From: an uncultured Prevotellaceae bacterium
GTDB lineage: Bacteria > Bacteroidota > Bacteroidia > Bacteroidales > Bacteroidaceae
Direction of reading: 5' to 3'
Assembly: GCA_947168045.1 (NCBI GenBank)
Contig: CAMVKN010000033.1
Location: 1 to 39,360 of the forward strand
Length of the DNA: 39,360 bases
A model generated the notes under the pieces. It was not told where the DNA came from and did not search any database. It saw only the letters and a program-made list of their open reading frames with translations. Position 1 is the stretch's first letter; every line of letters begins with the position of its first letter. Shown here one piece after another: positions 31,993 to 39,285 of the stretch. A program made the position numbers and the translations under genes.

Positions 31993-32817
31993 TTACAGCT
32001 TCGTGATGATACCCATCTCCGAGGAGCGCAGGAACTCGATGATGTGGCGTATCTCAGGACCGTCGGGCACCTGCTGCTCAATCTGTAGGATGGCGTCGAA
32101 GAGCGACGTCTGGCCGTGGAACACCAGTCGGTACGCATTGGCGATGTGCTTCAGCGTCTTCTCGTCCACACCGTAGTATTTGCCCATGGTGTAGTTCACA
32201 CCGCCATACTCCGAGCGCTTCGTGCAGATGATGTAGGGCGGCACGTCCTTTGAGAAGGTGGTGCCGGCCTGAATCATCGCTCCCTGGCCCACGCGTGTCT
32301 TGGCGTTCTCAATGACCGACGAGGAGAAGATGACGCCGTCCTCGATGATGCAGTCGCCGGCAATCTTCGTACCGTAGCCGAAGACGCAGCGGTCAGCCAC
32401 CTTCGTGTCGTGGCTGATGTGTGCACCCTCCATCAGCACGTTGTCGTTGCCGATGACGGTCTGTCCGCCGTTGTGCGTGGCACGGTTGATGACCACGTTC
32501 TCGCGGATGATGTTGTTGTTGCCGATGATACATTCCGACTTCTCACCGCGGAAGTCGAAGTCCTGCGGCAGGGCACCGATGACGCTGCCCTGGTGAATCT
32601 TGTTGTGGTCACCCATGCGAGTGCCATCGAGGATGCTCACGAAGGGGAAGATGATGCAGTTGTCGCCAATGACCACGTCATCCTCGATGTAGACGAAGGG
32701 GAATATCTTACAGTTGTTGCCGATCTTAGCCTTGGGCGAGATTCCAAGCCCACCCAAGCCCTCCCGAAGGGAGGGATGTCCGGTTACATTTTCTGCTGAA
32801 TTGCTATTCATACTCAT
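31993..32817 (-). CDS. lpxA: LpxA-family acyl-[ACP]--UDP-N-acetylglucosamine O-acyltransferase
   Basis: A 274-residue hexapeptide-repeat beta-helix protein. LpxA transfers a hydroxyacyl chain from acyl carrier protein to UDP-GlcNAc, the first step of lipid A synthesis. The catalytic region GAHISHD contains His133 and His136, corresponding to the conserved pair in E. coli LpxA, and SVIGALPQDFDFRGE matches the family. Residues 13-24 (GHPSLREGLGGL) come from a palindromic-element copy and replace the usual short N-terminus before the first hexapeptide coil. Bacteroidota often have more than one LpxA-like gene, so this could be a second copy with another acceptor. It is the last gene of the efflux operon. 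Confidence 0.8.
   Translation of the reverse strand: MSMNSNSAENVTGHPSLREGLGGLGISPKAKIGNNCKIFPFVYIEDDVVIGDNCIIFPFVSILDGTRMGDHNKIHQGSVIGALPQDFDFRGEKSECIIGNNNIIRENVVINRATHNGGQTVIGNDNVLMEGAHISHDTKVADRCVFGYGTKIAGDCIIEDGVIFSSSVIENAKTRVGQGAMIQAGTTFSKDVPPYIICTKRSEYGGVNYTMGKYYGVDEKTLKHIANAYRLVFHGQTSLFDAILQIEQQVPDGPEIRHIIEFLRSSEMGIITKL
32746..32779 (-). repeat. Palindromic element in lpxA N-terminus
   Basis: The minus strand reads ACATCCCTCCC, TTCGGGAGGG, CTTGGGTGGGCTT. Encodes residues 13-24 of the LpxA-like protein. Confidence 0.9.
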
Positions 32818-32859
32818 TGAATCTTTTCGATAGAGAAAATAAGGTGTGTTATCATTCTA

Positions 32860-32896
32860 ACATCCCTCCCTTCGGGAGGGCTTGGAGGGGCTTTTA
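32860..32896 (+). repeat. Palindromic element after tolC stop codon
   Basis: ACATCCCTCCC, TTCGGGAGGG, CTTGGAGGGG, CTTTTA. Its last three bases are the tolC stop codon (minus strand TAA). Inverted relative to the copy at 32746-32779, 80 bases away. Confidence 0.9.
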
Positions 32897-34324
32897 GTGG
32901 CTTCCGCCGCCCAGTGCCTGATAGAGGCTGACCACGGCCTGCATCTTCTTCAGGTCGTCGCTGACCTTCGTGATGCGGGCGTTGAGCAGGTTCGACTGGG
33001 CCGAGAGCACCTCAAGATAGCTGCTGCCCTTCGAGGTGTAGAGCTGGCGGGTGTCCTCCACGTTCTTCGTCAGCACGTCCACCTGTTTCTGGTCCAGCTG
33101 GCTGCGTTCCTCGCTGCTGTTATAGGTCAGCAGGGCATTGCTCACCTCGTTGCCGGCTTTCAGGATGGTGTTCTGCCAGGTGTTGAAAGCCTGTTCCTGC
33201 TTTGCCTTGGCCACGCGCAGACCGGCCACTATCTGTCCGTGCTGGAAGATGGGCTGTGTCAGGCTGCCGATGGCTGAGAGCAGCCACTTGCCGGGATTGA
33301 CCACGGCACCGAGGTTGTTCGTGAAGGCGGCGTTGCCCGTGATGGTGATGTTGGGGTAGAACTTCGAGCGGGCCGACTCCACGTCGTAGAAGCACTGTGC
33401 CAGCTGCATCTCGGCAGCGTGCACGTCGGCACGGTTTGTCAGCAGCTCGATACCTACGCCGGCTGAGAACTTCGAGGGCAGCGACTGGTTGTAGAACTGT
33501 CCGCGGTCGATGCGGTGGCCGGCCTCGCCGAGCAGCAGTGACAGGGCGTTCTCCGTCTCACGAATCTGGCGCTTGATGTCCACGGCCTGGCCTTGAATCT
33601 GATAGTAGCTGGCCTCGGCGCTCTGCACGCTGGTGCTGCGCGCACGGCCCAGCTCCATCTGCAGCTTCATCATGTCCCACGTCTCCTTTACCAGGCTCTC
33701 CATGTCGGTGACGATGGCCTGCTGCTCGTCCAGCATCATCAGCGTGTAGTACAGGTTGGCTACACCGCTGATAATCTGTGTCTGCACGGCCACCTGATAG
33801 TCCTTCGTCATCAGCAGCTGGGCCTGGGCCGAGCGCTTCGTGGCGAGGATATTGCCGAAGAGGTCGATGTTCCATGAGGCCGAGATGGGCAGCTGGTAGG
33901 TCTTCGATGTCGACGCACCGTCGGTCATCACGCGGCTGATGGTGCCCTGGGGGGCGATGGCCACGCCGGGCAGGTAGGCCAGCTTGGCCACCTTCAGCAT
34001 GTCCTCCATCATCTTCACGTTCAGGGCGGCGTTGGCCAGGTCGGCGTTGTTCTCCAAGGCCATCTCAATGAGCGACTGCAGCTTCGGGTCGGTGAACACC
34101 TCGCGCCAGGGCATCTGCCCGAAGTTGGGGTCGGTGTTCAGCAGCAGCGTGTCAACGTCGCTGACCGTGTCGCGGTACAGCCCAGTGGTATTCACCTCAG
34201 GTCGCTCGTACTTTTCGTACAGACCGCAGCTTGACAGCAGCAAGCCCACCCCAACCCCTCCCCAAAGGAGGGGCTTTAAGTTAGCTATGCTATTGTATAT
34301 TCGTTTCAATAATTTTACTTTCAT
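32894..34324 (-). CDS. Outer-membrane efflux channel lipoprotein (TolC/OprM family)
   Basis: A 476-residue outer-membrane factor of an RND efflux system, forming a trimeric channel across the outer membrane and periplasm. The lipobox is LLSSC with Cys33, then the typical YEKYERPEV. Two outer-membrane efflux repeats are evident from the alternating helix-rich regions (for example LARRSTSVQSAEASYYQIQ-like RARSTSVQSAEASYYQIQG). Residues 14-28 (ANLKPLLWGGVGVGL), which form most of the hydrophobic signal-peptide core, are encoded by a palindromic-element copy. The signal peptide remains plausible. It follows the pump gene on the same strand. Confidence 0.92.
   Translation of the reverse strand: MKVKLLKRIYNSIANLKPLLWGGVGVGLLLSSCGLYEKYERPEVNTTGLYRDTVSDVDTLLLNTDPNFGQMPWREVFTDPKLQSLIEMALENNADLANAALNVKMMEDMLKVAKLAYLPGVAIAPQGTISRVMTDGASTSKTYQLPISASWNIDLFGNILATKRSAQAQLLMTKDYQVAVQTQIISGVANLYYTLMMLDEQQAIVTDMESLVKETWDMMKLQMELGRARSTSVQSAEASYYQIQGQAVDIKRQIRETENALSLLLGEAGHRIDRGQFYNQSLPSKFSAGVGIELLTNRADVHAAEMQLAQCFYDVESARSKFYPNITITGNAAFTNNLGAVVNPGKWLLSAIGSLTQPIFQHGQIVAGLRVAKAKQEQAFNTWQNTILKAGNEVSNALLTYNSSEERSQLDQKQVDVLTKNVEDTRQLYTSKGSSYLEVLSAQSNLLNARITKVSDDLKKMQAVVSLYQALGGGSH
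34242..34282 (-). repeat. Palindromic element inside the efflux-channel signal peptide
   Basis: The minus strand reads AACTTAAAGCCCCTCC, TTTGGGGAGGGG, TTGGGGTGGGCTT. It encodes residues 14-28. It contains four G-runs within 19 bases. Confidence 0.88.
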
Positions 34325-34343
34325 AATTGCTTTATCTATCTTA

Positions 34344-34381
34344 ACATCCCTCCCTTTGGGAGGGCTTGGGTGGGCCTTTTA
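34344..34381 (+). repeat. Palindromic element after the pump-gene stop codon
   Basis: ACATCCCTCCC, TTTGGGAGGG, CTTGGGTGGGCC, TTTTA. It ends in the stop codon of the RND pump gene (minus-strand TAA). Inverted relative to 34242-34282. Confidence 0.9.
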
Positions 34382-37300
34382 TTTCTCAATCTTGTATTCT
34401 ACGGGTCGCTTCGCATACTGTTGCAGCTCGGTGTTGACGTCGGGGTTCTGCTCGTCTCCCTCGAACTTCATCGGGCGCAGCTTCTCCTGCAGGCTCTGGA
34501 AGATGACGAACAGTGTGGGAACGACGAGCACCTGGCACAGCGTGCCGATGAGCATGCCGCCCACGGCAGCAGCGCCGAGCGTCTGGTTGCCGTTCTTGCC
34601 CACGCCGCTGGCGAACATCAGCGGCAGCAGGCCCACGACCATGGCGAGCGACGTCATCAGGATAGGACGCAGACGGGCGGCGGCACCCAGGATGGCACTC
34701 CAGGTGATGGCCATGCCCGTCTGGCGGCGCTCCAGGGCGAACTGCACAATCAGGATGGCGTTCTTGGCCAGCAGGCCTATCAGCATGATGAGCGATATCT
34801 GCATGTAGATGTCGTTGGCATGGCCGAAGAGCATGGTGAACAGGAAGCAGCCAGCCAGGCCGAAGGGCACCGAGAGGATGACGGCCAGCGGCAGGATGTA
34901 GCTCTCGTACTGTGCAGCCAGGATGAGGTAGATGAACATGAAGCAGAGCAGGAAGATGATGGCCGTCGAGTTGGTCGACTTGGCCTCCTCACGCGTCAGG
35001 CCCTGGTAGTCGTAGGTGTAGCCCGCGGGCAGCATGTCGGCAGCCACCTCCTGGGCAGCCTTGATGGCCTCACCCGTTGAGTAGCCGCTGGCCACCGTGG
35101 CAGTGACGTTGATACTGGTGAAGAGGTTGAAGCGGCTGATGTTCGTCGGGCCATAGACGCGCTCAATGCTGCAGAACTCGTTCACCGGAGCCATGCCCTG
35201 CGGCGTGCGCACATAAATATTGTTCAGGCTCTCCGACGTCATGCGCGACTCAGGCGTGCCCTGCACCATCACGCGGTACAGCTTGCCGTAGGCGTTGAAG
35301 TTCGACGCATACAGACCGCCGTAGTAGCCCTGCAGCGTCGACAGCACCACGCGGGGCGAGATGCCGCTCTGCTTACACTTGGCCACGTCCACATGAATCA
35401 TGTATTGCGGGTAGCTGGGGTTGTAGCTGGTCTGGGCCATCTGGAACTCAGGACGCTTGTTCAGCTCGGCGATGTAGTCGGTGACGACGCCGTAGAACTT
35501 CTCTAACGAGCCACCCGTGCGGTCCTGCATCACGATCGACACACCGCTGTTGGCCGAGAAACCGGGAATCATAGGCGGTGCGAAGGCCAGAATCTTGGCG
35601 TCCTTGATGTGAGCCGTCTTCAGGAATATCTGTGCGATGACGCCCGTCGACTCGTAGGGGTTGAGGAAGAAACGGTAGATGCCGTCGCCCTGCCACAGTC
35701 CGCTCAGCTTCCAGAAGAAGCCCTTCTGGCGCTCGCTGAACGGTTTCAGCTTGATGATGAACGTGGCCTGGTCGCTACCGGCACCGGCTATAAAGTTATA
35801 GCCCTGAATCTGCTCACGGCTCTGGATGGCGGGGTCGGCAGCCAGGATGCTGTCCACCTCGCTGATGATTTGCTTGGTGCGGGCCACCGACGTAGCAGGC
35901 GGCATGCTGATGGTGCAGAACACGGTGCCGGTGTCCTCGTCGGGCACCAGACCGGTCTTCGTGGTGAACATCGTGGCCACCAGGGCAACGATGCCCAGCA
36001 CCACCACGCCCAGCATCACATACGGGCGGTGCACGCTCTTCTCCACACGCTTCTTATATTTGTTCAGCACCTTGTCGTAGGCGGTGTTGAAGGCTAAGTG
36101 GAAGCGGTCCACGCGGCTCAGCTTCTTCTCCTTGCCGTCAGCATCGTGAGGCTTCAGGAAGATGGCGCACAGGGCCGGCGACAGCGTCAGGGCGTTCAGG
36201 GCCGAGATGAAGATGCTGACAGCCATCGTCACGCCGAACTCGCGGTAGAAGGTACCGGTGGTGCCGCCGATGAACGACACGGGGATGAACACCGAGGCCA
36301 TGACCAGCGTGATGGAGATGATGGCACCCGAAATCTCGTTCATGGCGTCAATGCTCGCCGTCAGCGGCGACTTGTAGCCCTGGTCCAGCTTGGCGTGCAC
36401 GGCCTCGACCACCACGATGGCGTCGTCCACCACGATGGCAATGGCCAGCAGCAGGGCCGACAGCGTCAGCAGGTTGATAGAGAAGCCGAAGACGCTGAGG
36501 AAGAAGAACGTACCGATGAGCGACACCGGGACGGCGATGAGCGGGATGAGCGTCGAGCGCATGTCCTGCAGGAAGATGTAGACCACGAGGAACACCAGGG
36601 CCAGCGTCATCAGCAGGGTGAACACCACCTCCTCGATACTGGCGTAGAGGAACTCCGTCACATCATAGTTAATCTTATAGTACATGCCCGGCGGCATCAG
36701 CTTCTGCTGCTCTTCCAGCTCGGCCTTCACCTGCTTGGCTATCTCGTTGGCATTCGAGCCGGCTATCTGCTGCACCATGCCCATCACCGACGGGATGTTG
36801 TTGTTCTTCATCGACACCGTGTACTGCTGGCCGCCCAGCTCAATCTTCGCCACGTCCCTCAGGTGCAGGGTGTTGCCATTGGCGTCGCTCGAGATGATGA
36901 TGTTGCCAAACTCCTCGGCGGTCTTCAGACGGCCGGTGTAGCGCATGGCATACTCGTAGGCCACGTCGCTCTCCTGACCGAAGTTACCCGGGGCGGCCTC
37001 AATGTTCTGCTCGGCCATCAGGGCGGTGATGTCGCTCGGCATCAGGTTGTACTGCTTCATCACCTCAGGCTTCAGCCACACGCGCATAGAATAGGTCTTC
37101 AGACCCGGGCTCTGCACGTCGCCCACACCCTGGATACGCTTGATGGCCGGAACGATGTTGATGTTGTTATAGTTCGTCAGGAACTCGTCGTCGTAGCGGC
37201 CGTCGCTCGTCAGGGTGAACATCAGCACCTGGCTGGTCTGGCGCTTCATCACCGTCACGCCAATCTGCGTCACCTCGGCGGGCAGCAGCGCCAGCGCCTG

Positions 37301-37636
37301 TTGCACGCGGTTTTGTACGTTCACCGCACACATGTCGGCGTTCATGCCCTGGCGGAACAGAATCTGAATGCTGGCCGAGCCGCTGGATGCCGACGACGAG
37401 ATGTAGTCCATGCCTTCCACACCGTTGATGCTCTCCTCCAGAGGCGTGATGACTGAGTTCTTCACCGTCTCGGCATCGGCGCCGGGATAGCTGGTGAACA
37501 CCACCACCGTGGGCGGTGCTATGTCGGGATACTGCTCAATAGGCAGCGACAGCAGTCCGATGAAACCCAGGATGACGATGAGGATGGAAATCACCGTCGA
37601 CAGCACCGGGCGCTTGATAAAGTTTGTAAATGTCAT
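34379..37636 (-). CDS. RND multidrug efflux pump (AcrB/HAE1 family)
   Basis: A 1085-residue inner-membrane proton-driven pump with the two-fold repeat of six membrane helices and two large periplasmic domains each. Proton-relay residues are visible: Asp404-Asp405 in AIVVDDAIVVVEAVH (helix 4) and Lys958 in LLAKNAILIVQFA (helix 10). The N-terminus FIKRPVLSTVISILIVILGF is typical, as is GASSASGSASIQI-like SSASSGSASIQI. Substrates are probably hydrophobic drugs, detergents or bile salts, but they cannot be told from sequence. It works with the adaptor upstream and the channel downstream. Confidence 0.96.
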   Translation of the reverse strand: MTFTNFIKRPVLSTVISILIVILGFIGLLSLPIEQYPDIAPPTVVVFTSYPGADAETVKNSVITPLEESINGVEGMDYISSSASSGSASIQILFRQGMNADMCAVNVQNRVQQALALLPAEVTQIGVTVMKRQTSQVLMFTLTSDGRYDDEFLTNYNNINIVPAIKRIQGVGDVQSPGLKTYSMRVWLKPEVMKQYNLMPSDITALMAEQNIEAAPGNFGQESDVAYEYAMRYTGRLKTAEEFGNIIISSDANGNTLHLRDVAKIELGGQQYTVSMKNNNIPSVMGMVQQIAGSNANEIAKQVKAELEEQQKLMPPGMYYKINYDVTEFLYASIEEVVFTLLMTLALVFLVVYIFLQDMRSTLIPLIAVPVSLIGTFFFLSVFGFSINLLTLSALLLAIAIVVDDAIVVVEAVHAKLDQGYKSPLTASIDAMNEISGAIISITLVMASVFIPVSFIGGTTGTFYREFGVTMAVSIFISALNALTLSPALCAIFLKPHDADGKEKKLSRVDRFHLAFNTAYDKVLNKYKKRVEKSVHRPYVMLGVVVLGIVALVATMFTTKTGLVPDEDTGTVFCTISMPPATSVARTKQIISEVDSILAADPAIQSREQIQGYNFIAGAGSDQATFIIKLKPFSERQKGFFWKLSGLWQGDGIYRFFLNPYESTGVIAQIFLKTAHIKDAKILAFAPPMIPGFSANSGVSIVMQDRTGGSLEKFYGVVTDYIAELNKRPEFQMAQTSYNPSYPQYMIHVDVAKCKQSGISPRVVLSTLQGYYGGLYASNFNAYGKLYRVMVQGTPESRMTSESLNNIYVRTPQGMAPVNEFCSIERVYGPTNISRFNLFTSINVTATVASGYSTGEAIKAAQEVAADMLPAGYTYDYQGLTREEAKSTNSTAIIFLLCFMFIYLILAAQYESYILPLAVILSVPFGLAGCFLFTMLFGHANDIYMQISLIMLIGLLAKNAILIVQFALERRQTGMAITWSAILGAAARLRPILMTSLAMVVGLLPLMFASGVGKNGNQTLGAAAVGGMLIGTLCQVLVVPTLFVIFQSLQEKLRPMKFEGDEQNPDVNTELQQYAKRPVEYKIEK

Positions 37637-37642
37637 AATTTG

Positions 37643-37686
37643 AAGCCCCCCTCCCTGCCTCCCCCTCGGGGGAGGAGTATATAGAC
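37643..37686 (-). repeat. Palindromic element ahead of the pump gene
   Basis: Minus strand: GTCTATATACTCC, TCCCCCGAGGGGGA, GGCAGGGAGGGGGG, CTT. Ends 6 bases before the pump start codon. Confidence 0.82.
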
Positions 37687-37742
37687 CTGGAGGTTATAGG
37701 GGCACTATTTTTAAGTTGAAAATAAGTCCATTAGCAAATGTA

Positions 37743-37785
37743 ACTACTCCCTCCCCTTGGGGGAGGGCAGGGGAAGGGGCTTTTA
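37743..37785 (+). repeat. Palindromic element after the adaptor-gene stop codon
   Basis: ACTACTCCCTCCCC, TTGGGGGAGGG, CAGGGGAAGGGG, CTTTTA. Ends in the adaptor stop codon. Inverted relative to 37643-37686. Confidence 0.85.
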
Positions 37786-38949
37786 TTTCTTCATCGCATC
37801 CACAATCTCGCCCGAGCTCATGGCCTTGGCCTGCTCCTGAATCTTCTCCTGGTAGCGCTGCGGCGTGATGGGCACGATGACCATCTGGTCCTGCAGCTTC
37901 GTGATGCCGTTGGTCACATACTTGTCGCCAACCTTCAGGCCGCTGGTCACGATGTAGTTGTGGCCGTCGTCCTTCGGGTCAACGGTAATCTCGGTGTAGG
38001 CCACCTTGTTGCTGTCGCCTAACAGGTACATGAACTTCTTGTTCTGCACCTCCATCACCACGCTCTGCGGCACGATGATGGCGCCGTCGTTCTGGTGAGG
38101 AATGATGATGGTGCCCGAGCCACCGCTCTTCAGCAGACGGTCGGGGTTGGGGAAGATGGCCTTCATCTGCACCGTGCCTGTAGACTGGTCGATGACACCG
38201 CTGATTGCGCTCACGTGGCCCTCATAGCCGTAGGTGCTGCCGTCGGCCAGCTGCAGGCGCACGGCGGGGAACTGCTCCACCAGGCTGCTGTTGCCCTTCG
38301 ACATCGTCAGCATGTCCTTCTCGGTCATGGAGAAGTACACCTCCATCTGGCTGATGTCGCTCACGTGCGTCAGCACGTTGCTGGCGCTCACCAGCGCACC
38401 CTTCTTCAGCGGCAGCGTGCCCACCACGCCCGTGGCGGGGCTCTTCACATAGCAGAACGACAGGTTCTCCTTGGCTGAGGCCAGTGCGGCCTGGGCCTGG
38501 GCCAGCTGGGCCTGGGCGCTCTTAAACGAGTTCTCGGCCGTCTGCAGCTCATATTCGCCGATGACGCGGTTGTCAAACAGCTGCTTCGAGTTCTCATACG
38601 TCAGCTTGGCGGTGTTCACCTGGCTCTGTGCGGTGTTCACCGTGGCCTGTGCCTGGCGCACCTGCGCCTGGTAGGTCTCGTTGTCAATGACGAACATCAG
38701 CTGGCCCGCCTGAACCGTCTGACCTTCCGTCACGTTAATCTGTGTCAGGAATCCAGACATCTTAGGACGAATCTCAACATCCTGGATGCCGTTGATGGTG
38801 GCGGGGTAGGTGGTCTGCATCTCGGTCGATGACACCTTCACCTCCTCAATGGGGTACTCATTGTCGCCAAAACTCGGCATGCCGCCGCCACCGCACGAAC
38901 AGAGTGCTGTGGCCACGACGGCTGCCATCAAAAAAGTTTTCTTTTTCAT
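37783..38949 (-). CDS. RND efflux periplasmic adaptor (AcrA/MexA family)
   Basis: A 388-residue membrane-fusion protein anchored by lipid to the inner membrane and linking pump to channel. Lipobox LCSC with Cys19. Order: lipoyl half (IRPKMSGFLTQINVTEGQTV), a helical hairpin with repeated AQ/AS patterns (about residues 95-165, e.g. AQAQLAQAQAALASAKENL), second lipoyl half (SPATGVVGTLPLKKGALVS), beta-barrel and membrane-proximal domain. It is the first gene of the adaptor-pump-channel-lpxA operon. No regulator gene is adjacent within the window. Confidence 0.94.
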   Translation of the reverse strand: MKKKTFLMAAVVATALCSCGGGGMPSFGDNEYPIEEVKVSSTEMQTTYPATINGIQDVEIRPKMSGFLTQINVTEGQTVQAGQLMFVIDNETYQAQVRQAQATVNTAQSQVNTAKLTYENSKQLFDNRVIGEYELQTAENSFKSAQAQLAQAQAALASAKENLSFCYVKSPATGVVGTLPLKKGALVSASNVLTHVSDISQMEVYFSMTEKDMLTMSKGNSSLVEQFPAVRLQLADGSTYGYEGHVSAISGVIDQSTGTVQMKAIFPNPDRLLKSGGSGTIIIPHQNDGAIIVPQSVVMEVQNKKFMYLLGDSNKVAYTEITVDPKDDGHNYIVTSGLKVGDKYVTNGITKLQDQMVIVPITPQRYQEKIQEQAKAMSSGEIVDAMKK

Positions 38950-39041
38950 ACCTATTTAGTTGTTTTCTTGCAAGATTGATATTTTTCTTGATTCGTCTTT
39001 GTGTCAACGTACGCAGTGCACGCACACGGCATTTTGAGCTT

Positions 39042-39050
39042 GCAAAAGTA
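39042..39050 (-). promoter_or_regulatory. Candidate -7 of the efflux operon
   Basis: TACTTTTGC on the minus strand, about 92 bases upstream of the adaptor start. No TTTG at proper -33 spacing. Confidence 0.45.
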
Positions 39051-39118
39051 CCATTTTTTTCCGTAACAGCAATCATCAGCCCCATGTTTTTACAAATTAT
39101 TAGCAAAAAGTGACATTT

Positions 39119-39285
39119 TATTCTCGCGCAGAGTCGCAGAGTTACACATATAGTCGCTTTAGAGTAATACTTCTAAGTTAAGAGTTTAGGGAGGATGCGA
39201 CCGTTCCGGTCGCCTCTGGGAACTCTGCTCATGAATTGAAAACTCGGCGAAAACATAATATACTCTGCGCCTCTGCGCGAGAATA
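39119..39285. mobile_element. Short non-coding element with terminal inverted repeats (MITE-like)
   Basis: TATTCTCGCGCAGAG... at 39119-39142 and its reverse complement at 39262-39285 match over 24 bases with one mismatch. If the outer TA on each side is a target duplication, the element is 163 bp (39121-39283). It contains no gene but has an internal palindrome GCGACCG/CGGTCGC (39197-39213). The size, terminal repeats and flanking TA fit a miniature inverted-repeat element mobilised by an IS630-type transposase. A long hairpin of other origin is the alternative. Confidence 0.55.

Noticed and set aside
36098..37456. Long plus-strand open frame (452 codons) opposite the RND pump gene, with similar long frames opposite many other genes (e.g. 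1164-2282, 9069-10007, 29332-30384).
   Set aside because: These are antisense shadows produced by GC-rich codon use; they show His/Arg/Val-rich low-complexity translation, no domains, and the opposite strand encodes clear conserved proteins.
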